Positions 11,335-23,486 of a DNA stretch of 64,000 nucleotides are shown piece after piece. Origin of the DNA: Cryptomeria japonica. Lineage: Eukaryota > Streptophyta > Pinopsida > Cupressales > Cupressaceae. A model generated the notes under the pieces. That model saw only the letters and a program-made list of their open reading frames with translations. It searched no databases and had not been told where the DNA came from. The DNA is taken from assembly GCF_030272615.1 (NCBI RefSeq), contig NC_081406.1:167755521-167819520 (forward strand), in the 5' to 3' direction. The translations under genes and the position numbers were made by a program. Positions within the stretch are counted from its first letter, which is position 1, and each line of letters begins with the position of its first letter.

Positions 11335-12377
11335 CTAAGCTCCAAGTAAGGTGTCCATCCGGGGAGTAATCAGTCTTCTCAATTCTCCCACTCTGCTCAA
11401 CATATTCTCTTTTTCTTTATTCAAATTCTTTATTTTGTCAGTAAAATTCATTATTTGGGTTTCAAGGGAACTAGGAAAAGTTGAATGAGGGGCAAATGAA
11501 TTGCTGATACTAGCTAGCTTCCCTTCAAAATCTCTTATTTTCTTATCAATGTCTATAGTAAACTTAGGCAAAAATAGGCATTATTTAAATATTTTTTTGC
11601 CTTCGCTTAATGCATTCATTGCACTCTTCACCAGAGTCTTCAAAACTTCTCTGTCATCTTCAATTGTCTTCAAATATGTTTGAAGTCTCATCTCATTGAA
11701 CTTATTCAAAACCTTTATATCTGTCACTTTATCTAATCATACAAAATTATATTCAAATTTATTCAACATATCCTTCAGCTTACTAGATGGTGAGTCATTT
11801 GAAATTTTCTTAAGGTCAGGCAAAACTTTTTCCAAAAATGCAGTGGCCAAAGATATCACTTCCTTCTCTTCTGAGGCGGACTTGAGTAAGTCCTCATTGG
11901 CCTTGATCTGCACAAGAGTGGCCAACTTTAATTCTTGAAGAGGGGATAAGGTTCTTAGATCTACCAGACCATGAAAAAGATCATCTTTAATTGAAATCTT
12001 CTTTCCCTTATCAGGGATAGTAGATTCGGTCATGTTTGTCGAAGCTTTATCTATTTGCTCTACACTCTTTTCCTTCATCAATTCTACATTTTTGTCCTCT
12101 TCATCCTCTTCACCTTTTTCACTAACTCTGCCATCATCTTTATTCTACCCCACTTCACCTAACTCCTCTGCTATCATTTTTGTAATTATTTCTATCTTAG
12201 GAGGATCCTGAGTAGCATCACTAGAGTTATCCACAACTTTATTTTCAGTGGTATCAACTGGAGCAACCTGTTCAACCAGATCAATTTGTACAGTTGGCTG
12301 ATCCTATGGAACTTCTGTCTGCACATGAATTACTAGAGGAGAAGTGTCTTTAATTGAATTTCCTTTTGGTTGGGTAT
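11335..12377 (-). pseudogene. F ORF2, C-terminal part (broken)
   Basis: The minus strand carries two well-preserved pieces: 12081-11737, rich in Lys/Glu with LSPLQELKLATLVQIKAN and SSKLKDMLNKFEYNF, and 11571-11335, with EIDKK-like IDIDKKIRDFEGKLASI and a coiled coil. Each aligns with A1 (around 5480-5300 and 5096-4890). Upstream (12377-12082) the frame is Asp/Glu/Thr-rich and acidic. The protein's function is unknown. The C-terminus is predicted to be a coiled coil and could support oligomerisation (inference). The frame is cut at 12378-12382 by element D and resumes at 19462. Confidence 0.65.
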
Positions 12378-12382
12378 CATTC

Positions 12383-13625
12383 TATTTTCAATATTGATTA
12401 TGTTTTGTCATTGATGTCAACATTGTATCTTGATTGGATATGGTTCTGCTATCCCGATTGGACCTATCCTGGTCAGACTTGGTGTTTGTCTTAGTTTTGA
12501 CTATGATTCTGATCGAGTATGACCAGATCCCTGGATTTAGTTTTGGATGGTTATTCAAGATGGATATATTCTTAACATGTTCTTTTGGTTCGTGATTTGG
12601 TGTTTTGGAAGCTATCTCTTATGTTCCAGGTTGGTATTTCTTGGTACTAGTTAGCTCTACCGGTTAGCGATATTTGATGACTTGGTTAGATGATTTTGGT
12701 CCAACTTATGTAAATGATTTCTAATGTGCTAAAGGTGCTTCTTGACCATGTTCTAATTTTTTGGTGGCTTTGCATTGGTTGGCATGATGATATGGTGGTC
12801 CTATTTGGATCTGGTTAGATATTATGTGTTATTGCACTAAAGGTTTCTATCGGTTGGTGAAACGTGTTGGATATTGGTCTTAGCATGATTTCTAATGGAT
12901 ACAATTGTTTGGGTATTTGAATTAGGTCCATGCTATGTAATGTAAATCATAATATTGGTCTAGTGATATCATGTAATGTAATTTTTGTAATTATTGGTTT
13001 ATGGGTTTAGGGTTTATGGGTTTAGGGTTTATCCGAATTTATCATTAAGGTTGATGATCTCTATTTATAGGTGACTTATTCATGTAATTTGGGTATGGAT
13101 GGTGTCAATGGTTATGTTTGCATTATTCGAGAAAATATTATGTGCAAATAATGATATATCATTCAGTGGAAGGTTGTGAAGGATTTGGTGTTGCAGGGAA
13201 GACATATGTGCTTAACCAAAACTGTATCAAGCATTAAGAGATGCTAGTTTCATAGTTCATTCTTTCTAGATTGTAGTCCGATGTTTATGTAATTTAGTGA
13301 GACTTCTCTTTTGTGATGAGCAGTGAGCTCTAGGTGGTTGGCATGATTGCAAGTGCAATCCCCATTGTAATTATTTCACATACTACTGCAGAAGTATTAT
13401 CTGATTGTGGTTAGGGTTTCCCACAGTGGTTTTTCCCTTTATAGGGTTTTCCACGTCAAAAATATTGGTGTTGTGTGTACTATGCTTTCATGCTTTATCT
13501 TTCATTGTGTTGGTTTCTTTGTGCTCTAGTATAAAGGTTATAATTTGCATTAATAGTGAATATTGGTAGAAAATTGATTCATTCCCCCCCTCTTAATTTT
13601 CTCCTAGTATCAGATTTGTCTAACA
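12383..13625 (+). repeat. 5' LTR of D
   Basis: 1243 bp. The left tip is TATTTTCAATATTG where the 3' LTR has TGTTGGCAATATTG. The right tip is GTCTAACA. It contains a TATA-like TATTTATAG at 13062-13070 and the copia LTR block 'agggttttccacgtcaaaa' near 13443-13461. Confidence 0.9.
13005..13034 (+). promoter_or_regulatory. Telomere-like TTTAGGG repeats in D's LTR
   Basis: Units of ATGGGTTTAGGGTTT occur twice in a row, giving the plant telomere heptamer and, on the minus strand, telo-box sequences (AAACCCTA). They lie about 30-60 bp upstream of the TATA-like site. The 3' LTR retains a decayed version near 18815-18836. Telo-boxes are bound by plant regulatory proteins; a role here is inference. 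Confidence 0.5.
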
Positions 13626-13626
13626 A

Positions 13627-13640
13627 TTAGTATCAGAGCC
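13627..13640 (+). other. Primer binding site of D
   Basis: TTAGTATCAGAGCC, one change from TTGGTATCAGAGCC (initiator tRNA-Met complement), two bases after the LTR. Confidence 0.85.
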
Positions 13641-13680
13641 TAGTCCTCACTGCAAAAGCTTAACTGCTTGAGGAGATCCA

Positions 13681-14868
13681 ATGGCATCATCATCAAGTTC
13701 TACATTTAATCCCTACTGGAAGGAGAGTACTAGATTTGATGACACAAATTACAAAATATAGAAGGAGAAAATGAAGATTCATCTGAGATGTCTTAGAGTT
13801 GAAGTTTGGGAGATAGTGGAGAAAGGGCATATACCTTATGATCCTAATTCTAGAACACCAACACATGTTGATGAACAAAAGAGAGCTGAAAATGATGTCA
13901 TAGAAAAATAAGCATTGCTAAGTGCCCTATCTGATGAGAAGTTATTGAATGCCATAGAGTTCGAGAATGCAAAGAAGATTTGGCTAAAGCTTGAAACTCT
14001 CTATGAAGCTGACCAAGTAGTAAAGATTGCAAAACTTGAAGGTTTCCGGGTGAGATATGAAACTTTGAAGACGGAAGAAGATGAGAAGATAAGTTCTTTC
14101 ATGGATAGAGTAAATGAGATTGTCATGGGAATCAAACGTTGTGGTGGATCAGTTAGTGAGGATGAGGTTGTGTCAAAGATTCTAAGAGTTCTACCTCTGA
14201 CTTACAAGATGAAGGCTACTACAATTAATGAACTCTGGACAATGTCAAGTCCCCTGTTACTAGAGATACATTACTTGGGAATTTGACTGCTTTTGAACTT
14301 GAGGAACTTGGGGATCAGAGTGCTACTAAGACAAAGACTGCATTTAAAGCATCTACCTCTGGTAAGAAGAATATAGATTGGAAGGAGTTATATGCTAAAG
14401 ATATGGAAGACATTGAGAGAGAAGACATAGAACTTCAAGAGTTGAAAGCCCTAATTTCTAGAAGAATCCCTAAAGGATCGGCTAGAAGTAAGTATGAAGA
14501 GAAAAGTGCCTTTTAAATGTTTTTCATGCAATAAGATTGGTCATTTTGCTTCTAGATGTCCTGAAAGAGCTGCGAAGAATCATGATAGATTTATGAGGAA
14601 TTATAAGCCTAACCCGGAATATCAGAGAAGACCTAGATTTAGAAGGAATAAGGATAAATCATGTTATTATGTTGGTGATGATGATTTTGGTATTACTGAT
14701 GATGATGATAATGATGAACCTATAAGTGGATCTGGTAATGGAATCTCCGATAAAGATTGGGTCTTTATTCCTATCAAGGATGATTCTACAGAACTTGTCA
14801 TTGAAGCAACTCATACTGAGGAGAAAGATTTAGATGCTAAAATTGAAGAGAAGGACGAGTGGGTTATA
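13681..14868 (+). pseudogene. D gag (UBN2-type) with CCHC zinc knuckle, broken
   Basis: Starts with ATG at 13681 (MASSSSSTFNPYWKESTRFD), 41 bases after the primer site. The N-terminal half has the copia Gag pattern, with FDDTNYKIWKEKMKIHL and a later KIWLKLETLYEAD. A stop at 13909-13911 and a one-base frameshift near 14280 break it. The zinc knuckle CFSCNKIGHFASRC is at 14518-14559, followed by a basic RRPRFRRNKDK stretch and an acidic Asp-rich linker. It forms the particle and binds the genomic RNA. Confidence 0.88.
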
Positions 14869-16302
14869 GATAGTGGTTCCTCACATCACATGACTGGTGA
14901 CAAGAGGAAATTTCTAACTCTGCAAGAATTTGATGGTGGACTAGTCAGATTTGGAGACAACAAAGCATGCAGGATCAAAGGCAAAGGAACAATATCCCTA
15001 GATGGTAAGACCAATATTGACAATTTTTATTATGTTGAAGGATTAAAACATAATAGTTTGAGTGTAGGTCAGATGGTGGATAGAGGATTTCATTTGCAAT
15101 TTAAAGATGAAAAATGCAAGAATCAATAGATCTGGATTGGAGATTGCATTCGAAAGTCAGACCAAAGGAAACATCTTTCATCAGAACTCCAGTGAGAAGG
15201 CTTGCTTGATTGCTCATATTGATGAAAGTTGGTTATGGCATAAGAGGATGTGTCATGTAAATTTTGATTGCATAGTCAAGATCAGTTCAACATAGGCTGT
15301 CAGAGATTTGTCCAAGATTGTTAAACCTCATAATCTGGTATGTAGAAAATGTCAAATGGGTAAGAAATTTAGAACTTCTTTCAGAATCATATAGGATAGA
15401 TCTAATGAAATTCTTGATTTTATTCATATTGATCTACGTGGACCGGCAAGGACTAAAAGTTTTCAAGGTGATAGATACTTTATGTTTCTTATTAATGATT
15501 ATTCTAGAATGACATGGGTGCATTTTTTAAAGAAAAATTTGAAGCTCTTGAGAAATTAATTTTTTTTAAAGCTATGGTTGAGACAAAAATAGGATTGAAG
15601 ATAAAATGTTTAAGATCAGATCAAGGCAATGAGTTTACATCCGGTGAGTTCAACAAATTTTGTGAGAAGCATGGAATCAAAAGACAATTTTTTGCACCTA
15701 GAACCCCACAACAGAATGGAATAGTGCAAAGGAAGAACTGAACTATCTTAGATGTTGCAAGATCAATAATGATGGAAGCCAAATTACCTAATATTTATTG
15801 GAGACAAGATGCCAATACTGTAGTATACACTTTCAACAGAGTACACATAAAAGGTGATACTAGTAAGACTCTTTATGAATTATGGTTTGGTCATACTCCT
15901 ATTGTCAGATATTTTAGAATTTTTGGAAGTAAATGCTATATTAGAAGAGATGATGCCTTAGGAAAATTTGATCCTAGAAGTGATGAAGGAATATTTTTGG
16001 GTTATTCCACTAAGAGAAAAACATATAGATGTTATAAAAAAATATTGAATAGGATAATGGAAAGCATAAATGTCAAGGTGGATGAGCAAGATAACAATCA
16101 AATTAGATCATATGACTATGGACCGGAAGATGAATTTGTCAGATCAAAACCAATAGTGCAAGAATCAATTCAGAGCATAGATCTAATTGCTCTGGTAACA
16201 TCAGAAAATTCCATTATGACTGATGAAGGGCAGAAAGAATCAGAGAGTCAAGACAATTTGAAAACTCCTAGGTATGTGAAGTTGAATCATTCTAAAGATT
16301 AG
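14869..16302 (+). pseudogene. D protease and integrase, broken
   Basis: The aspartic protease active site DSG is at 14869-14877 (WVIDSGSSHHMTG). A frameshift near 15110 moves the gag-pre-integrase part to another frame, with WHKRMCHVN at about 15237. The Zn-binding CRKCQMGK follows near 15340. The integrase core has DYSRMTWVHFL (first catalytic Asp region, about 15497), then, after another frameshift at about 15520, CLRSDQGNEFTSGEF with the second Asp, and QQNGIVQRKN with the C-terminal Glu position changed (usually ERKN). A stop is at 15739-15741. The integrase C-terminal region has YCKCYI-type SKCYIRRDD and a DEGIFLGYS motif. Confidence 0.88.
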
Positions 16303-17911
16303 ATCATTCGAGATAAAAGGAAAGGTGTGATGACTAGAAGAAGGTTAGTTGTTGAAGAGGTATGTTTAATTTATTAAATTGAACCGAAATATTTTATTGA
16401 AGCAATTAAAGATGAGAATTGGATGAAACCAATGGAAGAGGAACTAGATCAGATAGAAAAGAATAAGACTTGGGAATTGTTTCCTAGGCCTAAAGATAAA
16501 AATATTATTGGAACTAAATGGGTTTTTAGGAATAAATTAAATGAGGAAGGTCAATTTGTGAGAAATAAAGCTAGACTGGTTTGTAAAGGGTACTCACGGG
16601 AAGGAGGAGTTGATTATGATGAAACTTATGCTCTGGTTGCAAGAATTGAAGCGGTAAGACTATTTCTTGCCTATGTTGCACACAAGAACTACAAGGTATA
16701 TCAAATGGATGTCAAATGTGCATTTCTGAATGGATATCTTGAAGAGGAAGTCTACATTGAGTAGCCTAATGGATTTTATTTACCAGAGGACAAGGACATG
16801 GTTTGCAGATTGAAGAAAGCTTTATATGGATTGAAACAAGCCCCTAGAGAATGGTATGCTAGATTAGATAAATATCTTTCAAAACTTGGTTTTAGCAAAG
16901 GTAATGCTAATAGTAACTTATATTATGAAATTGAGGATGATGATATACTGATCGTTGAAGTCTTTATGGATGATATCATTTTTGATGGAGAAGAAAGTTT
17001 ATGCATGAAATTTGCTGATGATATGAAGAATGAAGTTGAAATGTCTATGATTGGTGAGATGAAATTTTCCTTAGGTTTGTAGATTACTCAGATCGATAAA
17101 GGTATTTTCATTTGTCAAACTATGTGAGGGAATTGCTTAAGAAATTTGGACTTGAGAATTCTAAACCTTTCGGTACTCTTATGATAACTGGTTGCAAATT
17201 GTCAAAGGATGATGAATCTCCTAGAATAAATCCAAGCAGATACAAATCAACGGTTGGTGGATTGATGTACTTAACTTAGAGTAGACTTGATATAATGAAT
17301 GTTGTTTGTATTGATTCTAGATTTCAGTTAGATCCTAGAGAAACTCATGATATTGGTGTTAAAAGGATATTCAGATATTTAGCAGGTACAATAGAGTATG
17401 GGTTATGTATCCAAAAGATGATGATTTCAAACTATGTGCCTAGATAGACTTTGATTAGGCAGGAGATGTGGATGGTAAGAGGAGCACTATAGGTGATACA
17501 TTATTTCTTGGAAATAAATTGGTTTCATGGATTAGCAAGAAACAATCATGCACTTCATTATCTACTGATGAAGTTGAATACATTGCTGCTGCAACTAACT
17601 GTACTAAGATTTTATGGATGAAACAAATGTTGAAAGATATAAGGGTAAGTTATGATGACCCTATTGTTATTCACTATTATAGTGCTATTGCTATTGATAT
17701 GTTAAGGAATCTAGTATTTCATTCCTAATCAAAACATATTTCTATAAGCTATAATCTATTGAAGGAAAAGGTTGAAGCAAAGGAAGTCAGATTGGTTTAT
17801 GTGCCTACTAAAGAATAAATTGAAGATATTTTAACAAAGCCATTTCCTAAAGATACTTTTGAATATCTCATAGATCAGTTGGGGGTCACCACCCCTTTGG
17901 AAGAGACTTAG
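16303..17911 (+). pseudogene. D reverse transcriptase and RNase H, broken
   Basis: RT begins at [16 protein letters not shown] (about 16417) and has [35 protein letters not shown], the copia signature ALYGLKQAPREWY (about 16820) and the catalytic box FMDD at 16963-16974 (usually YVDD). A stop interrupts it at 16762-16764. Frameshifts lie near 17085-17130 and before 17468. The RNase H part shows GKRSTIGDTLFLG, STDEVEYIAAATN and, near the end, ILTKPFPKDTFEYL, closing at about 17911. RT and RNase H would copy the RNA and remove the template. Confidence 0.9.
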
Positions 17912-18203
17912 TGATGTAGGAATACATCAATCCAGTGAGCCTATCAGACATACTTCCTGATCCGGGTTGATGAGATGATGCTACTACTTAGAGGGAGTAG
18001 TCAGTTGTCTAGTTCAGTTTTTCTTTTTGGTTTGGTATCTGTCCTTTTCCATTGATGTCAAAGGAGGAGATGGTGTTCACGTGTTTATCAATTAATCCTT
18101 GGGGGAGATATATTTCAGACCAGTCTTTAGGAGATTGTTGGCATTCCTTGGCACTTGGATGTTTTTCACATTCAATGTTACCATCAATGCCAAAGGGAGA
18201 GAT
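17912..18203 (+). other. D 3' untranslated region with polypurine tract
   Basis: About 290 bp without a reading frame. 'caaagggagagat' at 18191-18203 abuts the 3' LTR. An earlier related box, 'tcaaaggaggagatgg', is near 18058. Confidence 0.7.
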
Positions 18204-19456
18204 TGTTGGCAATATTGATTATGTGTTATCATTGATATCAACACTGTATCCTAGTTGGATATGGTTCTTCTATCTCGGTTGGACATATCCCAGTTAGACT
18301 TGGTGTTTGTCTTGGTTTTTGTTCTGATTCTGATCCAGTATGATTAGATCCCTAGATTCAGTTTTGGATGGTTAGTCAGGATGGTTATATGCTTATCATA
18401 TTATATTGGTTCATGATTTGGTGCTCTGGAAGCTATCACTTATGTTCCCGATTGGTATTTCCTAGTATCGGTTAGCTCTACTGATTAGTGATATTTGATG
18501 ACTTGGTTAGATGATTTTGGTTCGGCTTATGGAAATGATTTATAATGTGATAAAGGTGCTTCTTGATTGTGTTGTAATTTTTTGGTGGCTTCATGTTGGC
18601 TGGCATGATGATATGGTAGTCCTATTTGGATCTTCTTAGATATTCTATGTTATTGCACTAAGGGTTTCTACCAGTTGGCAAAACATGTTGGATATTGGTC
18701 TTAGCATGATTTCTAGTGGATGTAATTGTTTGGGTATTTGAATTAGGTCCATGCTATGTAATGTAAATCATAATATTGGTCTAATCATATCATGTAATAT
18801 AATTTTTGTAATTATGGGTTTATGGGTTTAGAGTTTTGTCGACCTTATCATTAAGTTTGATGATATGTATTTATAGGTTACTTATTCATGTAACTTGGGT
18901 ATGGATGGTGTCAATGGTTATGTCTGCATTATTAGAGAAATTTTTATGTGTGAACAATGATATATCATTCAGAAAAAGGTTGTGAAGAATTTGGTGTTAC
19001 AGGACAGACATCTGTGCTTAATCAAAACTATATCAAGCACTAGGAGATGCTACTTTCATAGTTAATTCTTTATGGATTGTAGTCTGATGTTTATGTAAGT
19101 CAATGAGACTTCTCTTTTGTGATGAGCAGTGAGCTCTAGGTGGTTGGCCTAATTTCAAGTGCAATTCCCATTGTAATTATTTCACATACTGTTGCAAAAG
19201 TATTATCTGATTGTGTGTAGGGTTTCCCATCATCATTTTCCCCTTTACCAGGTTTTCCACGTCAAAAATATTGGTGTTGTGTGTACTATGCTTTCATGCT
19301 TTATCTTTCAATGTGTTGGTTTCTTTATGCTCTGGTATATTGGTTTCTTTATGCTTCGGTATAAAGGTTATAATCTGCATTAACTATGAAAATTCGTACA
19401 AAACTGATCCACCCCCCCCCCTCTTAGTTTTCTCCTGGTATTAGAACTGTCCAACA
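18204..19456 (+). repeat. 3' LTR of D
   Basis: 1253 bp, TGTTGGCAAT...GTCCAACA. It matches 12383-13625 throughout. TATTTATAG is at 18868-18876. The small frames at 19192-19444 differ between the two LTRs and are not genes. Confidence 0.92.
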
Positions 19457-19461
19457 TATTC

Positions 19462-19553
19462 TTCTCTGAAAATAACTTGATAGCCATTTTCTTTCAAAAT
19501 TGTCCTTAAAATGTCTTCAGTGTCCTTTACTACTTCATCTATGATAGGGAGGA
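19462..19553 (-). pseudogene. F ORF2, short fragment between D and X
   Basis: About 90 bp of F coding sequence left between two insertions. On the minus strand it continues from the X side into the acidic part beyond D. It aligns loosely with A1 around 5880-5930. Confidence 0.5.
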
Positions 19554-19557
19554 ACCC

Positions 19558-21281
19558 TAATCAACCATCAATTAGTCTTCTTTGATGGTTTTCTCTTATC
19601 CCTTCTCGGGTTTCAAGTCTACTCTACTAGACTCCTAAGGGCTTTCATATCGTTTGTTTTCTTATCTCACCTTCCTCAAGCTCACAAAGTAAGCTTGCTC
19701 ACTACATCCTTGTAGGGGTGTAGGACACACACACATATATTCTCTTATTGCAAAACCACCCATCTTGTTTGGTTTATCAAACTTTTCTTTATTGAATTCA
19801 CAATGTCACGGTTTCAGTCTTGTAGCCTTCTCGATCTTCTTCCATCTCTCAATAGATACTTTCCCTACAAGTTATCTTCATTACATTAGTGAAACCTAGC
19901 CGGTTCCAAGCTTTCCTAGGCTTAGTATGCAGAAATGGTGATTGCCATTTCCTAGTTTCCTCCTATTGCTATTTTACTCATACTATACATTTTTTGCTCT
20001 TCTAAAGTGCTCCAATGGCTGCGTGGATCCCATAGTGGAGTTTCAAGATAGAGCCATATTTACAATGTGGATTCAAAATAAAGAAAGAACAACAACAAGG
20101 AAACTCTAGTTACAAAACTGTAATGAAAAACTTAACAAAACAACACAGAACAATACTTCAGCGATCAAAACTAGGAAATAGACTTTTTTATTTCTTTTTG
20201 TTTATCCAAATGATACCATCAACCCCTTACAATTCATATTTGTGGATTTTTATAGCTCATCCATCCATCATGGAAACACAGATGGTTACATAATGGAAAG
20301 AAAATAGTTCCATATCGGGTCATCAGCATAGCATCAGAACCTAGCTTCCGATGCTCATTGGCGACTTGTAAAAATCCGCACCTTTCCATCGGATGATCGG
20401 GATAACCAAAACACACCTACACCGATACCCAATAACCGGCTCCTCTGTTGGTTCTTTTTCCATCGGCATTCGGGGTAACATCAAATCCTAGTTCCTGATG
20501 AAACTCCTTCGGTTGCGCACTTTCTATCGGGTTTCGGTGTAACCTCAACACGGAGCCACCGATGTCCGATGATTATGTCCACCACTTACACTTTTTCTAT
20601 CGATAATAAATCCCTTCGTCCGATAGATGATGCTTGTCTTTGGTCTCTGGGAATTTCCATCAAGTCATCGGGGACCCACCAAATGGGTTAACCCGATGGC
20701 CAATGCTCGACTTTGTGATGTTCCATCAAGCATTGGGATAACAAGAAATATCTTCGTCCGATGCTCCTCCACTTGTGCTTTGTCATCGGGCCGTCGGCAT
20801 AAAATGGAGCCATGCCACTTTCATTATCATCAAGAGCCTTAGAAGTGAACTCTTGAACCTTGTACCATTTCAACCGCTTGAACCTTTTGAACCGCTTGAA
20901 CCTTTTGAACCACTTTGAATATTGGTTCAAAGTTCAAGTATGGAAAATAACTTAAAATAAAGACATCTGCTCGTTATACAACAACACATTGCCACGGCTT
21001 ACAAAAGACATTTTGAACATTGAACTAATTTGGTTCATGGGTTTGAAGTTCAAAATGAATGACAATAGAATGCTTTCTTTCCCATCGGGTCATCGGGGTA
21101 GCGTAAAACTACTCCGTCTAATACCCGATAACTTCTCTCCAACCACTGGCGACTGCATCGGGACAAGTTCTGCCAATCGGGGTAGGTCTTGTCAATAGGA
21201 AAAATTTCAAAAACTGCAAACAAAATGGACTTAGAGCAAGTCCATAGTATGTACATGACAAAATTGGTTAAGGGATATTCA
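19558..21281 (-). mobile_element. Block X: probable solo LTR with repeated CATCGGG/CCGATG modules
   Basis: F's ORF2 is interrupted here by 1.7 kb unlike anything else in the window. On the minus strand it starts TGAATATCCC and ends GGTTGATTA (a decayed CA tip). Both sides carry ACCC (19554-19557, 21282-21285), only four bases, so the edges are tentative. From about 20310 to 21190 it holds about ten irregularly spaced modules with CATCGGG, CCGATG and GGGGTAAC words, spaced at roughly 80-120 bp. No long reading frame. An old gypsy LTR is my first guess; a DNA element is possible. Confidence 0.45.
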
Positions 21282-21285
21282 ACCC

Positions 21286-22283
21286 TTAGGTGCTCCTGCA
21301 CCAATCTACCCTTCCAATCATTATTTTAATCACTCTATTCTTACTTCAGAAGTTTTCCTTTGCAAGTCCCAAAATTTTAGGTATTTCTTCTCTAAATATT
21401 TCTAAACATATCTTTACTAATGTAAATTCTCTCAACCTTTCATCTTCTATGTTGGTGGTGTGTCGTTGGGCATCTAAAATATCATACAAGCTCTTTGGGA
21501 TCATAGATGATAACTCTATCAAAACCTTACTAAATTTATCCATATACACTATGATTGTTTCTTCTACTGTTTGTTGGTCTTTATCCTCAAAATTTTCATA
21601 ATATACATAAACGTTTTCAAATTACTATCTTGCAAAATTTCATCAATTAACTACTGCAAGGTCAACGGAGGTACAATTTCATATGGGCTTTCTATCTTAC
21701 CAGACTTGAGACCTAATCTATTTAAAACTTCTTCTTCTTGCCTAGTCCAACCTTTCTAGATGACTCTACTTGAGGCTTATCTTTCTTAGCAGGAGGAGCA
21801 TCACTGGATGTAAGCTTCTAGACTACCATTTCATATGTAGCATTCTTCTTTACTTTCCTTATCTCTTCATCCAACTATGTCTCTTCTTCTGTTGCAGAAT
21901 ATTATCTTATAGGCTTCTCCGTCTTTCTTTTCTCTGCTCCACTGATAAACACTATTGGTTTAGGCTTAGGTGGAGGTACCAGTTTTTGCACACTAGGGGC
22001 AAGTGTTGATTTGCTAGACTTGGCCTTGGGCTACTTGGCATGAACTAGTTTATGTTGTGGTTTCACCACATCTTCCTCCTTTACAATGTTTTTCTCCCTT
22101 TCCTTCTACACTGCTTCCTAGGTAATACACATGTATTCAGCAAATTCCTCGACCTCCTTTCTCACCTTCCTCTTCCTTTCGGCCTCAATGAATTTCTTAT
22201 GCAGATTAAGGTCCTTTTCTAGAAAAGTTCCAAATCTTTCTTCCTTCAGATCTACTGATTGACTTAGTAGATGTTGTGTGTAT
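21286..22283 (-). pseudogene. F ORF2, middle part (broken)
   Basis: Continues on the minus strand from the E insertion site. A segment reading SVDLKEERFGTFLEKDLN is followed by a highly basic stretch (HKKFIEAERKRKVRKEVEEF), a Lys/Pro-rich linker (APSVQKLVPPPKPKPIVF) and the LIDEILQDSNLKTF segment, which matches A1's LIDEIIKDWNLKNI. At the end comes a preserved frame (21549-21346) with KVLIELSSMIPKSLYDIL, matching A1 near 6140-6060. Several stops. The basic linker could be a nuclear-import or nucleic-acid-binding region (inference). Confidence 0.6.
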
Positions 22284-22288
22284 GCTTC

Positions 22289-23486
22289 TATTAGGATAAT
22301 CGGTGGACAACTGAGAGGGGGGGTGAATCAGTTGTCAACAGATTATGAAACTTTAAGAAAACAAAACCTTTTACCAGAATTCATAAACCAAATACCAGAA
22401 TAGAAGATATAACAATTAAGCACAAACATAAATCATAGAACAATTACCATCCATCCACAACACATAACACCAAGATTTGTACGTGGAAAACTCGGTAAAC
22501 GAAAAAACCTCGATGGGAAGCCTACCCATAGTTAGATAATACTTCTGCCACAAGTATGTGATTACAATAAGAGGGGCCTACACATACAAGAAGGCCAACA
22601 ACCTAGAGCACATTCCTCATCACAAAGGAGCCTCACTGACTACAAAATAAATCAAGACAACAATCTAGAAAGATGAGTGAACTACAAGAATAGCATCTCC
22701 TATGCCTGAGTATAGTTCTGGTTAAGCTCAATACCGAAGGTCTTAAAACTCTTTCACAAACCCAATTCAATCACCTATGATCAACCAAAACCTCTACATA
22801 TGATTACAACCTTATTCTCACACAGATAATCCCATAACCATATTCCCTTTATCTACAAAAAGATCTTACATCATATATATATCAACCCGGGACCTAAACA
22901 ATTAGGTTGGTGACCTAAAAGGTAATACAATAAATATATTACATAATCCCACAAACCAATAATAAACCAGGTAGTCCTAAGACCAAAACAACATAAAGTA
23001 ATCAATAAATCCAATCGATAACGCATCGGGAACATCAACCAGTACGTTACACAAACCGGTCCATAACCTAGCAGAATAGAACCAAACCTAAAATAGGTCA
23101 CCATAAGCCAAATGAAACATCACCAATCAAATGGAACACAAACATGATAACCATCAACATCCAGATAACATTCTAGAAGCCGCACCAACACCACTTATCA
23201 GATTTATCAAAAGATCTTCAATAAAGCTCTGTCGGTAAAGCCCTTATTGATAACCAAAAGGCTTACTAGAACATATGACAACATCTAGATCATCAAATAC
23301 CAAACCAACTAAATGAGATATGCATCACGAACACATGAATAACCAATCCAAACCAATTCCAACAATCAAAACATATCACCAGAATGTTCATCATGATCCA
23401 GCCACTCTACCAGAATCTGATAGACAACAAAACAACTAGTGTTGACATCAATGCAACACATAATCAATTCCACCAAATTTCCAATA
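22289..23486 (-). mobile_element. Solo LTR E, related to D's LTR
   Basis: 1198 bp with the exact 5-bp duplication GCTTC (22284-22288, 23487-23491). Both tips have decayed from TG/CA to TA. The minus-strand start resembles D's 3' LTR (the 'gattatgtgtt' and 'tgatgtcaacac' words), and the other end has 'gagagggggggtgaatcag'. It lies within F's ORF2. The frame at 22871-23104 (-) is incidental. Confidence 0.8.

Larger units (their letters stand above)
12383..19456 (+). mobile_element. Element D: full-length Ty1-copia retrotransposon
   Basis: The LTRs (12383-13625, 18204-19456) flank gag, protease, integrase, RT and RNase H in the copia order. The target duplication is CATTC (12378-12382) against TATTC (19457-19461), one C-to-T difference. 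The primer site is at 13627-13640, and a purine tract (aaagggagagat) precedes the 3' LTR. All functional domains are present, but stops and frameshifts make it inactive. It inserted into F's ORF2. Confidence 0.93.

Noticed and set aside
18009-18297. Small open frames on both strands around D's 3' LTR start
   Set aside because: They overlap the polypurine tract and LTR and differ from the 5' LTR copy.
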